Origin: Haemophilus haemolyticus
GTDB lineage: Bacteria > Pseudomonadota > Gammaproteobacteria > Enterobacterales > Pasteurellaceae
Reading direction: 5' to 3'
Length of the DNA: 64,000 bases
NCBI RefSeq assembly: GCF_001679045.1
Contig: NZ_LYCK01000014.1
Location: 62,001 to 126,000, forward strand
Shown here: piece by piece, positions 41,257 through 52,831 of the stretch
Numbering within the stretch: the first letter of the stretch is position 1
How the letters are laid out: every line of letters begins with the position of its first letter
The notes under the pieces: model-generated
Told to the model about the DNA's origin: nothing
Databases searched by the model: none
What the model saw: only the letters and a program-made list of their open reading frames with translations
Position numbers and translations under genes: made by a program

Positions 41257-42600
41257 TTAACCTTCCTTCTCAATCTTATCTAGTACTTGACGCAAGATTG
41301 AACCGTATTCATATTTGCCTGGGCAAACGAAAGAGCATAATGCTAAGTCTTCTTCATCTAATTCAAGACAACCTAACGCTTGAGCACCATCGGTATCACC
41401 CACGATTAAATCACGTAATAATAATGTCGGTAAAATATCCAACGGCATAACACGCTCATAGCTACCAATTGGAACCATTGCACGCTCACCACCGTTTTCT
41501 GCGGTAGTAAAATTGAATAATTTCTTACCGAAGTGACCCAACACTGTACGAGTAATTGAATATTTATTTGATTGCGGTGTAATCCAGCCAAGAAATTCTT
41601 TCTCATTACCTTCAGCGATTACCGATACTTGCAATGCATAACGACTTAAATAGTCATGAGCACCTTTTGCAGTTTGGCCACAAAGAACTGAACCAGAAAT
41701 TACGCGATTTTCACCCGCACTTAATTCATTTTGGGTTAATTGAGAGAGATTAGCGCCAATTACAGTGCGAATTAAACGAGGCTCTTTCACTTGCGGACCA
41801 GCAAGAGAAATAACACGTTCAACATAAAGCTCGCCTGTTGTAAATAATTTACCCACTGCGATCACATCTTGATAATTGATGTGCCATACAGTTTTATTTA
41901 CACCAACAGGATCAATAAAATGAATATGAGTACCAACAAGCCCCGCAGGGTGAACGCCACCAAAATCATGAATCTGTAAATTTTCAAGATCAACTGTTGG
42001 GATATTGGTATCACCTGCTTTACACAAGTGTAACGGTTTTGAAGGGAATAAACGACTTAATACCGTTAAACCATTCGTGAAATCTTGCCAAAATTCTTTT
42101 AGCACAATTGCAGGATCTGCGGCTAATGGATTGGTATCCATTGCATTCACGAAAATTGAGGACGGCTCACTATCAATCGCAGGCACTTTGCTAAATGGAC
42201 GAGTACGTAATGCAGTCCATAAACCTGATTCAACAAGGTTTTGTTTTACTTGTTCAGAAGAAAGCGTATTCAATTGTTCCGCACTATATTTTGCGAAAGT
42301 GATTTGCTCATTTCCTTCCACATTAATTACGACAGATTGTAATACGCGCTTCTCACCACGATTGATTACAGTGATAGTACCACTTGCAGGGGCTGTAAAA
42401 ATCACACCTGGATTTTTCTTGTCTTCAAAAAGCACTTGGCCTTTCTTTACAACATCGCCTTCGCGCACCTTCATCGAAGGACGCATCCCCACATACTCCT
42501 CACCTAGAATCGCAACTTGATTCACAACATTTCCGTTGTGGATTACTTGTGCCGGTTTTCCCGCAATTGGGAGATCCAAGCCTTTCTTAATTGTAATCAT
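41257..42600 (-). CDS. nqrA: Na+-NQR subunit A
   Basis: Cytoplasmic subunit at the quinone site. The start [18 protein letters not shown] at 42600 is the family N-terminus; the frame open to 42681 is not conserved. Segments [18 protein letters not shown] and the C-terminal [23 protein letters not shown] are typical. 447 residues. First gene of the operon; the 291 bp upstream (42601-42892) contain only its promoter region, in which I cannot pick one clear promoter. Confidence 0.97.
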   Translation of the reverse strand: MITIKKGLDLPIAGKPAQVIHNGNVVNQVAILGEEYVGMRPSMKVREGDVVKKGQVLFEDKKNPGVIFTAPASGTITVINRGEKRVLQSVVINVEGNEQITFAKYSAEQLNTLSSEQVKQNLVESGLWTALRTRPFSKVPAIDSEPSSIFVNAMDTNPLAADPAIVLKEFWQDFTNGLTVLSRLFPSKPLHLCKAGDTNIPTVDLENLQIHDFGGVHPAGLVGTHIHFIDPVGVNKTVWHINYQDVIAVGKLFTTGELYVERVISLAGPQVKEPRLIRTVIGANLSQLTQNELSAGENRVISGSVLCGQTAKGAHDYLSRYALQVSVIAEGNEKEFLGWITPQSNKYSITRTVLGHFGKKLFNFTTAENGGERAMVPIGSYERVMPLDILPTLLLRDLIVGDTDGAQALGCLELDEEDLALCSFVCPGKYEYGSILRQVLDKIEKEG

Positions 42601-42892
42601 ACTGTTTGCACTACTTTTCAAGGTTAAAAATACAATTGCAAATAAACAAGTTAAATGCAATCTCGTGTTTGAGCGTGACAAAGCACCTTTAGAAAGACAT
42701 CAATGCCACAAAAATAAAAAACTCAAATCGGTTAACTTCACGATAAACATGCTTATCGAGAAATTGAATTTGGATAAAATTAAGCGCCTTATTTTAGCGA
42801 AAATCTGCTTTTTTCGCTACTTAAACGCCTACTTTTTTGTAAAAACCTTTTGCGATATATCAAAAAAATGTTACATCTTCATAACATAAAAA

Positions 42893-43204
42893 TTAATGTC
42901 CAACGCCTGCGCATTTCGTTGAAGCGGGAATTTTCTCACTTAATTTGCGCCATTCGTCTACAGTAAACAAATGCAATGCTAACGCATGAACACTGCTATT
43001 TAGCTCATCTGCAAGCAATTGATAAACACGTTGGTGACGCTGCACTTTACGCATTCCTTCAAAAACATTACTCACAATCACACATTTAAAATGAGATTCC
43101 GCACCACGACCAGAACTATGTAAGTGGCTTTCATTTTCTACAGTAAAAAAGTGCGGTTGAAATTCTAGTTGAATTTTTTGTTCGATAGTTTGTTGAACAG
43201 ACAT
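42893..43204 (-). CDS. bolA: BolA family protein
   Basis: Small Fe-S-linked regulator that pairs with monothiol glutaredoxin. The BolA core is clear: NESHLHSSGRGAESHFKCVIVS, then RKVQRHQRVYQLLADEL and VHALALHLFT. The C-terminus STKCAGVGH has a conserved cysteine. Two adjacent ATGs exist (43207 and 43204); GGAG lies seven bases before the second and four before the first, so I prefer 43204 (103 residues). It is divergent from a yajG-like lipoprotein gene, as bolA and yajG are neighbours in E. coli. An exact uptake signal lies at 43149-43157. Confidence 0.9.
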   Translation of the reverse strand: MSVQQTIEQKIQLEFQPHFFTVENESHLHSSGRGAESHFKCVIVSNVFEGMRKVQRHQRVYQLLADELNSSVHALALHLFTVDEWRKLSEKIPASTKCAGVGH

Positions 43205-43296
43205 CATAAATCTCCACAAAATCACAATGAAACGCTATACATTAGCAATGAAGTTTGCAAGAATAACACAGTTTTAACTGGCTCATTGGGGAAATT

Positions 43297-43896
43297 ATGA
43301 CATTATCAAACAAAATCAAAACATTATCAGCAGTAAGTATTGCAGCCGCTACGCTGTTCCTTGCTGGCTGCCAAGCACAATCAAATACATTAACGTTCAC
43401 ACCACCAGCACCGAATGCCACAATGAACATTAATCAAAATGCGATTGTGTATGTAACAACGAAAGATAGCCGCACAACGCAAGATATTGCGAGCTATACC
43501 AAACGTGGAGAACTCATTAAATTAAATTCATCACCAAGTGTTACACAATTATTCCAACAAGTGATGCAACAAAATCTTATTAGTAAAGGTTTCAGAATTG
43601 GGCAATCCAATGGATCAAATGCGTGGGTAACTGTGGATGTGCGTGAATTTGCTACGCAAGTAGAACAAGGTAATCTTCGTTATAAACTTAATACCAAAAT
43701 TCAAGCGACTGTTTATGTTCAAGGTGCGAAAGGTTCATATAACAAAGCATTTAATGCTACTCGTTCACAAGAAGGCGCATTAAATGCAGATAATGACGAA
43801 ATTCAAAAAGTTCTGTCTCAAACATTTAACGATATTGTGAATAACATTTATCAAGATCAAGAAGTATCCGCGGCTATTAACCAATATGCTAATTAA
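43297..43896 (+). CDS. YajG-family lipoprotein
   Basis: 199 residues; signal peptide with lipobox LAGC (Cys25), then the conserved start of the YajG family, [11 protein letters not shown]. Small outer-membrane lipoprotein of unknown function. [10 protein letters not shown] near the C-terminus may be a short helix. The genomic neighbourhood (bolA) is shared with E. coli yajG. Uncertain beyond family level. Confidence 0.82.
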   Translation: MTLSNKIKTLSAVSIAAATLFLAGCQAQSNTLTFTPPAPNATMNINQNAIVYVTTKDSRTTQDIASYTKRGELIKLNSSPSVTQLFQQVMQQNLISKGFRIGQSNGSNAWVTVDVREFATQVEQGNLRYKLNTKIQATVYVQGAKGSYNKAFNATRSQEGALNADNDEIQKVLSQTFNDIVNNIYQDQEVSAAINQYAN

Positions 43897-43926
43897 TCAC
43901 ATAGCTAATTAGATATGCTCTTAAGT

Positions 43927-43958
43927 GAGGAAGGTTAATATAACCTTCCTCATTTTTT
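43927..43958 (+). terminator. Rho-independent terminator after the yajG-like gene
   Basis: GAGGAAGGTTA and TAACCTTCCTC form an 11-bp perfect stem with a short loop, followed by ATTTTTTAT, 30 bp past the stop. Confidence 0.92.
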
Positions 43959-44128
43959 ATGAGGCCATTTTATTCTACATACTACTTTTCCCATAAAATC
44001 ATCTAAAGCTAATTAGATGTTCAAAAAGAATAAAAATATTCATAAAACCAATTACATCAATTTATAGCATTCTTTATAAAAATTAGGCAAAATACGGAAA
44101 ATTTTTGAGTTCAAAGAAGGATTAAACT

Positions 44129-45499
44129 ATGACTAAACATTATGATTACATCGCTATTGGCGGTGGCAGTGGCGGTATTGCTTCTCTAAATCGTGCTGCA
44201 AGCTATGGAAAAAAATGCGCAATCATTGAAGCCAAACATCTTGGCGGCACTTGTGTAAATGTAGGTTGCGTACCTAAAAAAGTAATGTTTTATGGTGCAC
44301 ATATTGCAGAAGCAATTAACAATTATGCGCCAGATTATGGTTTTGATGTTGAAGTAAAAAAATTTGATTTTTCAAAACTGATTGAAAGTCGCCAAGCCTA
44401 TATTGGTCGTATTCATACATCTTATAACAATGTATTAGCGAAAAATAATATTGATGTAATTAACGGTTTCGGAAAATTTGTCGATGCCCATACCATTGAA
44501 GTAACACTTACTGATGGTACAAAAGAACAAGTAACCGCAGATCACATTTTAATCGCAACTGGTGGTCGTCCATATCGTCCAAACATTAAAGGACAAGAAT
44601 ACGGCATTGATTCAGATGGTTTCTTTGCATTAACCGAATTACCAAAACGCGCTGCTGTTATCGGGGCCGGTTATATTGCCGTTGAACTTTCTGGTGTATT
44701 AAACAGCCTAGGCGTGGAAACGCATTTATTAGTACGTCGCCATGCACCAATGCGTAATCAAGATCCATTAATCGTAGAAACATTAGTGGAAGTGCTTGCG
44801 CAAGATGGAATTCAATTACATACCAATTCCACACCATCTGAAATTGTTAAAAATGCAGATGGCTCTCTTACAGTAAAATGTGATGGTAAATCTGATGTTA
44901 CTGTGGACTGTGTTATTTGGGCTGCAGGTCGCGTTCCAGCGACAGATAAAATTGGCTTAGAAAATGCAGGTGTAGAAACAAATGAACGCGGCTATGTCAA
45001 AGTAGATAAATATCAAAATACAAATGTGAAAGGCATTTATGCAGTAGGCGATATTATCGAAAATGGTATTGAATTAACACCAGTTGCAGTTGCAGCGGGT
45101 CGTCGCCTTTCTGAGCGTTTATTCAATAATAAACCGACTGAACATTTAGATTACAATTTGGTTCCAACCGTTGTATTCAGCCATCCACCAATCGGCACTG
45201 TAGGTTTAACCGAACCTCAAGCTATCGAACAATATGGTGCTGAAAATGTTAAGGTATATAAATCCTCTTTCACTGCAATGTACACTGCAGTCACTCAACA
45301 TCGCCAACCGTGCAAAATGAAATTAGTTTGTGTGGGTAAAGATGAAAAAGTTGTGGGTTTACATGGTATTGGTTTCGGTGTAGATGAAATGATTCAGGGA
45401 TTTGCCGTAGCAATCAAAATGGGCGCAACAAAAGCTGATTTTGATAACACCGTGGCTATTCACCCAACGGGTTCAGAAGAATTCGTGACCATGCGTTAA
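44129..45499 (+). CDS. gor: Glutathione reductase
   Basis: FAD-dependent reductase that keeps glutathione reduced with NADPH. FAD-binding GGGSGGIAS (11-19), redox-active disulphide Cys42/Cys47 in [18 protein letters not shown] domain with [13 protein letters not shown] followed by [11 protein letters not shown] (the arginines that bind the NADPH phosphate), and the C-terminal base His445 in HPTGSEE. 456 residues. H. influenzae cannot make glutathione but imports it, so a reductase is expected. Confidence 0.95.
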   Translation: MTKHYDYIAIGGGSGGIASLNRAASYGKKCAIIEAKHLGGTCVNVGCVPKKVMFYGAHIAEAINNYAPDYGFDVEVKKFDFSKLIESRQAYIGRIHTSYNNVLAKNNIDVINGFGKFVDAHTIEVTLTDGTKEQVTADHILIATGGRPYRPNIKGQEYGIDSDGFFALTELPKRAAVIGAGYIAVELSGVLNSLGVETHLLVRRHAPMRNQDPLIVETLVEVLAQDGIQLHTNSTPSEIVKNADGSLTVKCDGKSDVTVDCVIWAAGRVPATDKIGLENAGVETNERGYVKVDKYQNTNVKGIYAVGDIIENGIELTPVAVAAGRRLSERLFNNKPTEHLDYNLVPTVVFSHPPIGTVGLTEPQAIEQYGAENVKVYKSSFTAMYTAVTQHRQPCKMKLVCVGKDEKVVGLHGIGFGVDEMIQGFAVAIKMGATKADFDNTVAIHPTGSEEFVTMR

Positions 45500-45512
45500 T
45501 CTTCAAAGCAAA

Positions 45513-45545
45513 GAAAAAAGAGCGGTAAAATTACCGCTCTTTTTT
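45513..45545. terminator. Bidirectional terminator between gor and pnuC
   Basis: AAAAAAGAGCGGTAA and TTACCGCTCTTTTTT form a perfect 15-bp stem with a two- to three-base loop. The arms are one-mismatch uptake signals (AAGAGCGGT). T-runs exist on both strands between the convergent genes. Confidence 0.93.
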
Positions 45546-45569
45546 GTTTCTAATTTTGCTTAAGTGTGT

Positions 45570-46247
45570 TTAGCTACGTTTAACCAATTTCGTCCAGTTA
45601 TAATAACCATACAACGAGTTAAGTAAGTAGGCTGAGTACATTAAGTACATGGCTGGAGTTTCTGCCCATAAGAAAATAGAAAGGATATTTAAAGCAATCC
45701 ATAACAACCACTGTTCACGATAACGCAAAATCATTAAAATCTGTGCAGCAACTGTAATAATTGTGGTTAGACCATCTAAACCTGTTGAACTACCACCAGC
45801 TGCTTGTAATGCTTGAACAAAAAGCAAAGTACCAACCGTAGTCACAACAATTAATGTCATCCATCCTTTAACAGTTAAAGCTTTGGCAATCACACTTTCT
45901 CCACCATCACTGTTTTGCATATTAGCTTTCCACATGAAGTAACCAATAAATTGAGATGGTAAATATACATAGAGTACAGTATTCATTTCGCCTAAGAAAT
46001 TTGATCCCCAAGCGACATAAAAATAAGTGTAAGCAAAAATTAATCCAAAGAAATAATTACTAATTTTACCTTTACTTACCAATACCACACACAAAATACC
46101 GGAAATACCAGAAATCATTGCTAACCAAGAATCTGGCGCTTGTACATAAGCCCAAATCTGCGCAATGATGAAAAGCGCAAGCCAAACTACCTCAAAAGGT
46201 TTCCAACCAGAAACAAATTCTTGTTTTAAACGTTCTGCGAAAGTCAT
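45570..46247 (-). CDS. pnuC: Nicotinamide riboside transporter PnuC
   Basis: Inner-membrane facilitator for nicotinamide riboside. Haemophilus cannot make NAD from scratch (V-factor requirement), so this transporter is central to its NAD supply. Seven predicted helices; conserved motifs include the WG.NF..E.NT.LYVYLPSQFIGYFMW region and the Trp-rich YREQWLLWIALNILSIFLW. 225 residues. A perfect CRP site lies 91 bp upstream. Confidence 0.94.
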   Translation of the reverse strand: MTFAERLKQEFVSGWKPFEVVWLALFIIAQIWAYVQAPDSWLAMISGISGILCVVLVSKGKISNYFFGLIFAYTYFYVAWGSNFLGEMNTVLYVYLPSQFIGYFMWKANMQNSDGGESVIAKALTVKGWMTLIVVTTVGTLLFVQALQAAGGSSTGLDGLTTIITVAAQILMILRYREQWLLWIALNILSIFLWAETPAMYLMYSAYLLNSLYGYYNWTKLVKRS

Positions 46248-46337
46248 AATTTACTCCTGTTGACTTAAATTTGAATGCGATCATTCTTGCATTGTGCGTT
46301 GATAATGTAAAGATTCAGAGGCATTTAATTCTCAACT

Positions 46338-46353
46338 TGTGAAATTCATCACA
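46338..46353 (-). promoter_or_regulatory. Canonical CRP site upstream of pnuC
   Basis: Perfect TGTGA-N6-TCACA with T-rich right flank (TTTC). It lies in the gap between pnuC and the ABC gene that ends at 46413. Given its orientation-free nature, the divergent context leaves pnuC as the only downstream target. Confidence 0.75.
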
Positions 46354-46412
46354 TTTCAATTAAATCCTAAATAATCCATTATTCAGAAAACTCTCTAAAA
46401 ATTTACCGCACT

Positions 46413-47186
46413 TTAAATACAATAATCTGGATCCAGTGGTATTTTTGCTTGTAGCAAGAACTGTTTAGTCCGCTCGTGTTGTGGGCAAGAAAAGAATTTA
46501 TCTGCTGTATTTTGTTCTACAATATTCCCATCCGCCATCAAAATCACACGATCTGCAACATCTTTCGCAAACTGTATTTCATGAGTAACAATAATCATTG
46601 TCCAACCTTCTTGAGCAAGCATTTTTAATGTTTGTAACACCTCGCCAACCAATTCTGGATCTAACGCCGATGTAGGTTCATCTAATAAAATAATATCAGG
46701 TTTTACCGCAAGGGCTCGGGCAATTCCGACTCGCTGTTGCTGACCGCCAGAAAGTTGAGATGGAAATAAATCCGCTTTATTTTTTAGTCCCACCTTCTCT
46801 AACAAGCTAAGAGCCTTTTCTCTAGCCTGACTCTTATCTTGTTTTTGCACGACAACCATTCCTTCCATGATATTGTCAAGGGCGGAACGATGAGGAAATA
46901 AATTATATTGTTGGAATACCATTGATGAACGTCGGCGCAACTTCAATTCATCTGCTTTACTAATTTTCTGGCTAAAATCAATTTTTAGACTACCATCAGT
47001 AAATTCCAAAATGCCTTGCTCTGGTCTCTCAAGCAAATTTAAGCAACGTAAAAAGGTAGTTTTTCCTGAACCAGACGGCCCTAAAATTGCTACCACTTCA
47101 CCTTTATTAATTTCAAAATCAATGCCTTTTAACACATGATTGCCATTAAAGTTTTTCTGAATATTACTTACTTTTAACATAGACAT
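46413..47186 (-). CDS. Amino acid (cystine-type) ABC transporter, ATP-binding protein
   Basis: ATPase of a polar amino-acid importer. Walker A GPSGSGKTT, Q-loop VFQQYNLFPH, signature LSGGQQQR, Walker B ILLDEPTSALDP and a TH switch are all present. 257 residues; the ATG two codons later (MLKVSNI) is also possible. The partner genes upstream resemble E. coli TcyL and TcyJ, so I infer cystine or a related amino acid as the substrate. Confidence 0.88.
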   Translation of the reverse strand: MSMLKVSNIQKNFNGNHVLKGIDFEINKGEVVAILGPSGSGKTTFLRCLNLLERPEQGILEFTDGSLKIDFSQKISKADELKLRRRSSMVFQQYNLFPHRSALDNIMEGMVVVQKQDKSQAREKALSLLEKVGLKNKADLFPSQLSGGQQQRVGIARALAVKPDIILLDEPTSALDPELVGEVLQTLKMLAQEGWTMIIVTHEIQFAKDVADRVILMADGNIVEQNTADKFFSCPQHERTKQFLLQAKIPLDPDYCI

Positions 47187-47189
47187 TCC

Positions 47190-47921
47190 TTATAAATGGC
47201 GAGATAAGCGAATTTCAAGACGATCTTGTAAGAAAGATAAAACAAAACAGAAAATCCAATAAATCAAAGCTGCCTCACTATAAATTAAAATAAATTCATA
47301 GTTTGCTGCCGTAATATTCTGTGCTACACGGAATAATTCTGTCACTAAAACAAGAGAAGCCAATGAAGTGTCTTTCACTGTACTAATAAAAGTATTAGAA
47401 AGCGATGGTACTGAAATACGTAAAGCCTGTGGCATAATTGTACGAATAAATGCTTGCCGATAATTCATACCTATCGCATAAGAGGCTTCCCACTGCCCTT
47501 TAGATATAGCAATAATTGAAGCACGAACTGTCTCTGCTGCATAAGCACCAATATTAATAGAAAATGCAATAATCGCTGTCGGAAAAGGCTCTAAAGTAAT
47601 ACCGACTTCAGGTAATCCATAAAAAATAATAAAAATTTGTACTAACATCGGTGTACCTCGAATTATAGAGATATACACTCGACATAAAGCCTGTAACAAT
47701 TTTAAGGGTAAATTAGGACTAGGCAAAGTACGAATAACTGCAACAATCACTGCAATAAGCAAACCACAGAAGAAGGAAATGACTGCCAATGGCAATGTGT
47801 ATAAAATTGCTGCTTCCAACATAGGCCAAAACGAGCTGATTACATAATCAGCTCGTTCTGCACTCATAAATGGAAGACTCGCCAACCAATTATTGAGTAA
47901 TATCATCACCAAACCATTCAA
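47190..47921 (-). CDS. Amino acid (cystine-type) ABC transporter, permease
   Basis: HisM-type permease with about five membrane helices and the EAA motif [28 protein letters not shown]. The segment [14 protein letters not shown] is typical of this family, and the sequence closely resembles E. coli TcyL (YecS). Its start overlaps the binding-protein gene; 47921 (32-base overlap), 47906 and 47867 are all possible. A perfect 12-bp hairpin lies in its first codons (47831-47856). Confidence 0.88.
   Translation of the reverse strand: MNGLVMILLNNWLASLPFMSAERADYVISSFWPMLEAAILYTLPLAVISFFCGLLIAVIVAVIRTLPSPNLPLKLLQALCRVYISIIRGTPMLVQIFIIFYGLPEVGITLEPFPTAIIAFSINIGAYAAETVRASIIAISKGQWEASYAIGMNYRQAFIRTIMPQALRISVPSLSNTFISTVKDTSLASLVLVTELFRVAQNITAANYEFILIYSEAALIYWIFCFVLSFLQDRLEIRLSRHL
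47831..47856 (-). promoter_or_regulatory. Stable hairpin in the first codons of the permease gene
   Basis: ACGAGCTGATTA and TAATCAGCTCGT pair perfectly over 12 bases around a two-base loop. It falls 34-59 bases past the binding-protein stop, inside the start of the permease frame (encoding ERADYVISS). No T-run follows. Such a structure may protect the binding-protein mRNA end or slow permease translation, giving more binding protein than permease. Confidence 0.6.
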
Positions 47922-48663
47922 TTGAAATCTGTTTTAATGTACCATCTTGGCGAAGTGCTTCAAGTGCTTGATTAAATTTTGTAATCAATGCATCTTCACC
48001 TTGTAAAAAAGCAAAGGCAGTCGGAATTTTATCCCCACGATCATAAGCAATTTTTAAACTAGCATTTGGGTGTTGTTTAAAATAATCTAATACAGCCAAT
48101 TTATCATTAATTGTTGCTTCTGCACGGCCTTGTTTAATAAGCTCTAAGCTCTGTGCTAAACCATCCACTACAAGAATCTGCGCGCCTGCGGCTTTTGCAT
48201 CTTTCCCCCAGTTACTTGTTGCAGATTGCGCAGATTTACGACCTTTCAAATCTTCAAATGATTTAATACTGTTATCCGATGATTTTGTCACAATCACCCC
48301 ACCAGAATAATTATAAGGCGTTGTGAAACTGTATTTTTTTAAACGCTCTGGGCTTGGGTTAGTTTGGTTTGCAATCACATCAAAACGTTTTGCATTTAAC
48401 CCCGCATACATTGCATCCCATTGTGTTTCTTTAAATTCCACTTTCAAACCGAGCTTTTCAGCAACTTTACGAATAACCTCTACATCAAAGCCTGTTAATT
48501 TTCCACTTTTATCATGGAAAGTAAACGGCGCATAAGTACCCTCAGTTCCCACTAATAAAGTTTTAGTTTTTTCAACGCGGTCAGCAATTTCACCAGCGTG
48601 AGAAAATGCAGAGAAAGCAATACCAGCACTTAAAAGTGCGGTTGTAAAAAATAATTTTTTCAT
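47890..48663 (-). CDS. Amino acid (cystine-type) ABC transporter, periplasmic binding protein
   Basis: 257 residues with a cleavable signal peptide ([23 protein letters not shown], cut after residue 23). The mature protein is a family 3 solute-binding protein: [27 protein letters not shown] at the start and [17 protein letters not shown] at the end, closely similar to E. coli TcyJ (FliY). Signal and order suggest that it is the first gene of the transport operon. Cystine is inferred by similarity; other polar amino acids remain possible. An exact uptake signal (48634-48642) falls within the signal-peptide codons. Confidence 0.88.
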   Translation of the reverse strand: MKKLFFTTALLSAGIAFSAFSHAGEIADRVEKTKTLLVGTEGTYAPFTFHDKSGKLTGFDVEVIRKVAEKLGLKVEFKETQWDAMYAGLNAKRFDVIANQTNPSPERLKKYSFTTPYNYSGGVIVTKSSDNSIKSFEDLKGRKSAQSATSNWGKDAKAAGAQILVVDGLAQSLELIKQGRAEATINDKLAVLDYFKQHPNASLKIAYDRGDKIPTAFAFLQGEDALITKFNQALEALRQDGTLKQISIEWFGDDITQ

Positions 48664-48881
48664 TTTTTATTCCTTGTGTTGTGTTTGTCTAAGCGTGATT
48701 ATAAAAATCAAACTTATGAAAAAACAAGATTATTTATTTATATTTTATGAATTTTAGTTATAACAAAGCGAGATATGACCAATTACTATCAAAACAAGAA
48801 AATAATCTACCGCACTTTCTTGTAGAAAAACTGATTTCTAAACAATGTAATCAATCTACTCTTATAAAATTTCAGTAAAAA

Positions 48882-48905
48882 AATGCCTTTCTAGAGAAAG
48901 GCATT
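48882..48905 (-). terminator. Rho-independent terminator of the mla-murA operon
   Basis: AATGCCTTTCT and AGAAAGGCATT form an 11-bp perfect stem with a two-base loop. On the minus strand TTTTTTT follows, 61 bp after the murA stop. The remaining 48664-48965 gap holds one exact uptake signal (48809-48817) and AT-rich sequence in which I see no other feature. Confidence 0.93.
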
Positions 48906-48965
48906 AGTAGAAATTTAAGATTATAAATAAAGTTGCAATTTCTAATAGAAAAGTAGCGTACCTAA

Positions 48966-50508
<1,543 letters not shown>

Positions 50509-50519
50509 CAGATTTCCGT

Positions 50520-50846
50520 TTAATTAAGATCTGTAAAATTTGCGATCCAATCAGACAAACCAACAAGATCTGCAAGGGTTAATAATTGTTTTGGTGGATA
50601 AACTAATCGCACTGTTTTGTTAAGGTTTTGACACTCTCGTAAAAAATCACAAAGAGCTGCAAAACCGGCTGAATCAATATGTTGAATACCAGACAAATCC
50701 CATTCAACAACCGTTTTATCAAGCGCATTCGCTGATAAAAAAACGTCACGTTGCTGCCACATAGGCAACAACGTGTTGCGAGATAGCTCCCCTGACAAAA
50801 GGAGCGCTATCTTATCATCATTTTTCTTTAAATCCCAATTTAACAT
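50520..50846 (-). CDS. mlaB: Lipid asymmetry maintenance protein MlaB (STAS domain)
   Basis: 108 residues with a STAS domain (VVEWDLSGIQHIDSAGFAALCDFL) that binds the ATPase MlaF and is required for its activity. Divergent in sequence, as MlaB proteins are. Nine bases after mlaC, and 11 before ibaG. Confidence 0.92.
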   Translation of the reverse strand: MLNWDLKKNDDKIALLLSGELSRNTLLPMWQQRDVFLSANALDKTVVEWDLSGIQHIDSAGFAALCDFLRECQNLNKTVRLVYPPKQLLTLADLVGLSDWIANFTDLN

Positions 50847-50855
50847 GGCACAAGA

Positions 50856-51500
50856 TTATTTGCTTAATGTTACAGATTGGGCTGCTGATTTTTGTACTTG
50901 TGCAGTTAATGCATCAATGCCATGTTGACGTAAGATACCACTCCATTCTTGTTGTTTTGTTACAACCATGCTCACCCCCTCAGCAACCATGTCATAAGCT
51001 TGCCATTCGCCAGTTTTACTATTTTTACGCCATTTAAAATCTAATTTAATTGGCGCAGCTCCGTTAACTTGAATGATATTCACTCGAATATTTACTAAGT
51101 TTTTATCGCCTAATGCTTTTTCTGGCTCGATTTGGATTTGTTGATTTGAATATGCTGTTAATACTTGTGCATAAGCTTGTTCAATAAAATCACCAAAAGC
51201 TTTAAAGAATTTTTCACGTTGTTCAGGTGTAGTCGATTTGAAATGAGAACCTAGCACCAAAGAACCTGCATAATTGACTTGAACATAAGGCAGTAAATCA
51301 TTACGAACGATAGTACGTAGATAATTTGGATTCTTTTTAATCTGGCTTTGATTTGCCTGAATATCAGAAAACAATTTATCTGACGCTTGTTGCATCAATA
51401 CATAAGGGCTTGTTTCAGCCATAGCAGTACCAGCAGTAAAAATTGCGGTAAATACTAAAGTTAAAATTGCAAACCATTTTTTCACTTGGAAAAATTTCAT
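50856..51500 (-). CDS. mlaC: Periplasmic phospholipid-binding protein MlaC
   Basis: Shuttles phospholipid across the periplasm between outer-membrane MlaA and inner-membrane MlaFEDB. Signal peptide (MKFFQVKKWFAILTLVFTAIFTAGTAMA) is cut before ETSPYVLMQQ. The mature part is the Ttg2 fold. Two tandem ATGs (51503 and 51500); GGAG spacing favours 51500, exactly as at bolA. 214 residues. Confidence 0.94.
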   Translation of the reverse strand: MKFFQVKKWFAILTLVFTAIFTAGTAMAETSPYVLMQQASDKLFSDIQANQSQIKKNPNYLRTIVRNDLLPYVQVNYAGSLVLGSHFKSTTPEQREKFFKAFGDFIEQAYAQVLTAYSNQQIQIEPEKALGDKNLVNIRVNIIQVNGAAPIKLDFKWRKNSKTGEWQAYDMVAEGVSMVVTKQQEWSGILRQHGIDALTAQVQKSAAQSVTLSK

Positions 51501-51528
51501 CATAAATCTCCTAAATAAATGTGAGTTG

Positions 51529-52035
51529 TTATTGTACTGTAGGCTCAGTCTTTTCACTGTTACCATCAGATTTTTTATCGCCGTAAAGGAATTGGCCGAT
51601 TAAATCCTCCAACACCATAGCAGATTTTGTATCTTGAATTTGGCTACCCTCTTTAAGCATAGCCGATTCACCATCATCAAATCCCATTGTCAATGCAATA
51701 TATTGCTCACCTAATAAGCCAGATGTCTTAATTGATAAAGAACTGTTTTCTGGGATTTCATTATATTCTTGGTTAATTGCAATACTGACTTTTGGTAAAT
51801 AGCTTTTTTCATCAAGCGTAATACCGCTCACACGCCCAATAACCACGCCACCAACTTTTAATGGTGCACGTACTTTTAGTCCACCAATATTATCAAAAGT
51901 TGCTGTCACAGTATAAGATTTCGTCTCACCAAAACCTTGTACGTTGGCTACGCGTAAACCTAAAAAAACTAAGGCGCCAATACCAAGCAATAAAAATAAC
52001 CCGACCCAAAATTCATATTTAATTGTTTGTCTCAT
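51529..52035 (-). CDS. mlaD: Phospholipid transport protein MlaD (MCE domain)
   Basis: Inner-membrane anchored MCE protein that forms a hexameric ring. One N-terminal helix (about 8-28) and one MCE domain (YTVTATFDNIGGLKVRAPLKVGGVVIGRV). Start 52035 (MRQTIKYEFWVGLF) fits the family; the frame open to 52059 is not conserved. 168 residues. Confidence 0.95.
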   Translation of the reverse strand: MRQTIKYEFWVGLFLLLGIGALVFLGLRVANVQGFGETKSYTVTATFDNIGGLKVRAPLKVGGVVIGRVSGITLDEKSYLPKVSIAINQEYNEIPENSSLSIKTSGLLGEQYIALTMGFDDGESAMLKEGSQIQDTKSAMVLEDLIGQFLYGDKKSDGNSEKTEPTVQ

Positions 52036-52045
52036 AAAAAAATCC

Positions 52046-52831
52046 TTAACCTGCTCCAAACATAATAGCAGTCAAAATAAAATCTAATCCTAGAACAACA
52101 AGAGATGCATGCACAACTGTTCGTGTTGTAGCTTGGCTGATGCCTTCTGATGTTGGCATACAATCATAACCATTGAACAGCGCAATCCAAGTTACGGCTA
52201 CAGCAAAGAAAACCGCTTTAATGAAACCATTTAAAATATCATAGCTCCAACTCACAGAATTTTGCATAACAGACCAAAAGCTGCCTGAATCAACACCTTT
52301 CCAATCCACACCAACTAAGGAACCACCCCAAATACCAATCGCGATAAACAAGATTGACAAAATTGGCATGGAAATAACTCCCGCCCAAAAACGTGGTGCA
52401 ATCACTCGACGTAAAGGATCAACAGCCATCATTTCAAGACTAGAAAGTTGTTCAGTGGCTTTCATTAAGCCTATTTCAGCCGTCAATGCAGACCCCGCTC
52501 GACCAGCATATAAAAGTGCGGTAACAACAGGCCCTAATTCTCGTAAAAGAGAAAGCGCTACAAGCTGCCCCAAACTTGTTTCAGCAGAAAAATCGACTAA
52601 CACGACATAACCTTGTAGTCCTAATACCATTCCAATAAATAAACCGGACAACAAAATAATGAGTAATGATTGGACACCTAAAACATGCATTTGCTTCACA
52701 AGCAAAGGAAAATGCTTGCGAATTTGTGGCTTGCCAATCAATGCACCAAATAACATAAAGCCTGCTCGGCCTAATGCACGGAAAAAGTCGATCACCTGTT
52801 TTCCCAAAGCAGAAATAAAATTGACGATCAT
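52046..52831 (-). CDS. mlaE: Phospholipid ABC transporter permease MlaE
   Basis: Inner-membrane permease of MlaFEDB with about five helices. Family signatures: [29 protein letters not shown] and [39 protein letters not shown]. 261 residues. It overlaps mlaF by four bases. An exact uptake signal lies at 52514-52522. Confidence 0.96.
   Translation of the reverse strand: MIVNFISALGKQVIDFFRALGRAGFMLFGALIGKPQIRKHFPLLVKQMHVLGVQSLLIILLSGLFIGMVLGLQGYVVLVDFSAETSLGQLVALSLLRELGPVVTALLYAGRAGSALTAEIGLMKATEQLSSLEMMAVDPLRRVIAPRFWAGVISMPILSILFIAIGIWGGSLVGVDWKGVDSGSFWSVMQNSVSWSYDILNGFIKAVFFAVAVTWIALFNGYDCMPTSEGISQATTRTVVHASLVVLGLDFILTAIMFGAG

Noticed and set aside
42848..42870. A further CRP-S site (TGCGATATATC...) upstream of nqrA
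   Set aside because: Only the left half matches; the right half is A-rich without TCGCA.
42536..42889. Open frame of 117 codons on the plus strand opposite nqrA and its upstream region
   Set aside because: No recognisable domain, low-complexity Lys/Phe/Ile composition typical of AT-rich non-coding DNA, and it overlaps the start of nqrA on the other strand.
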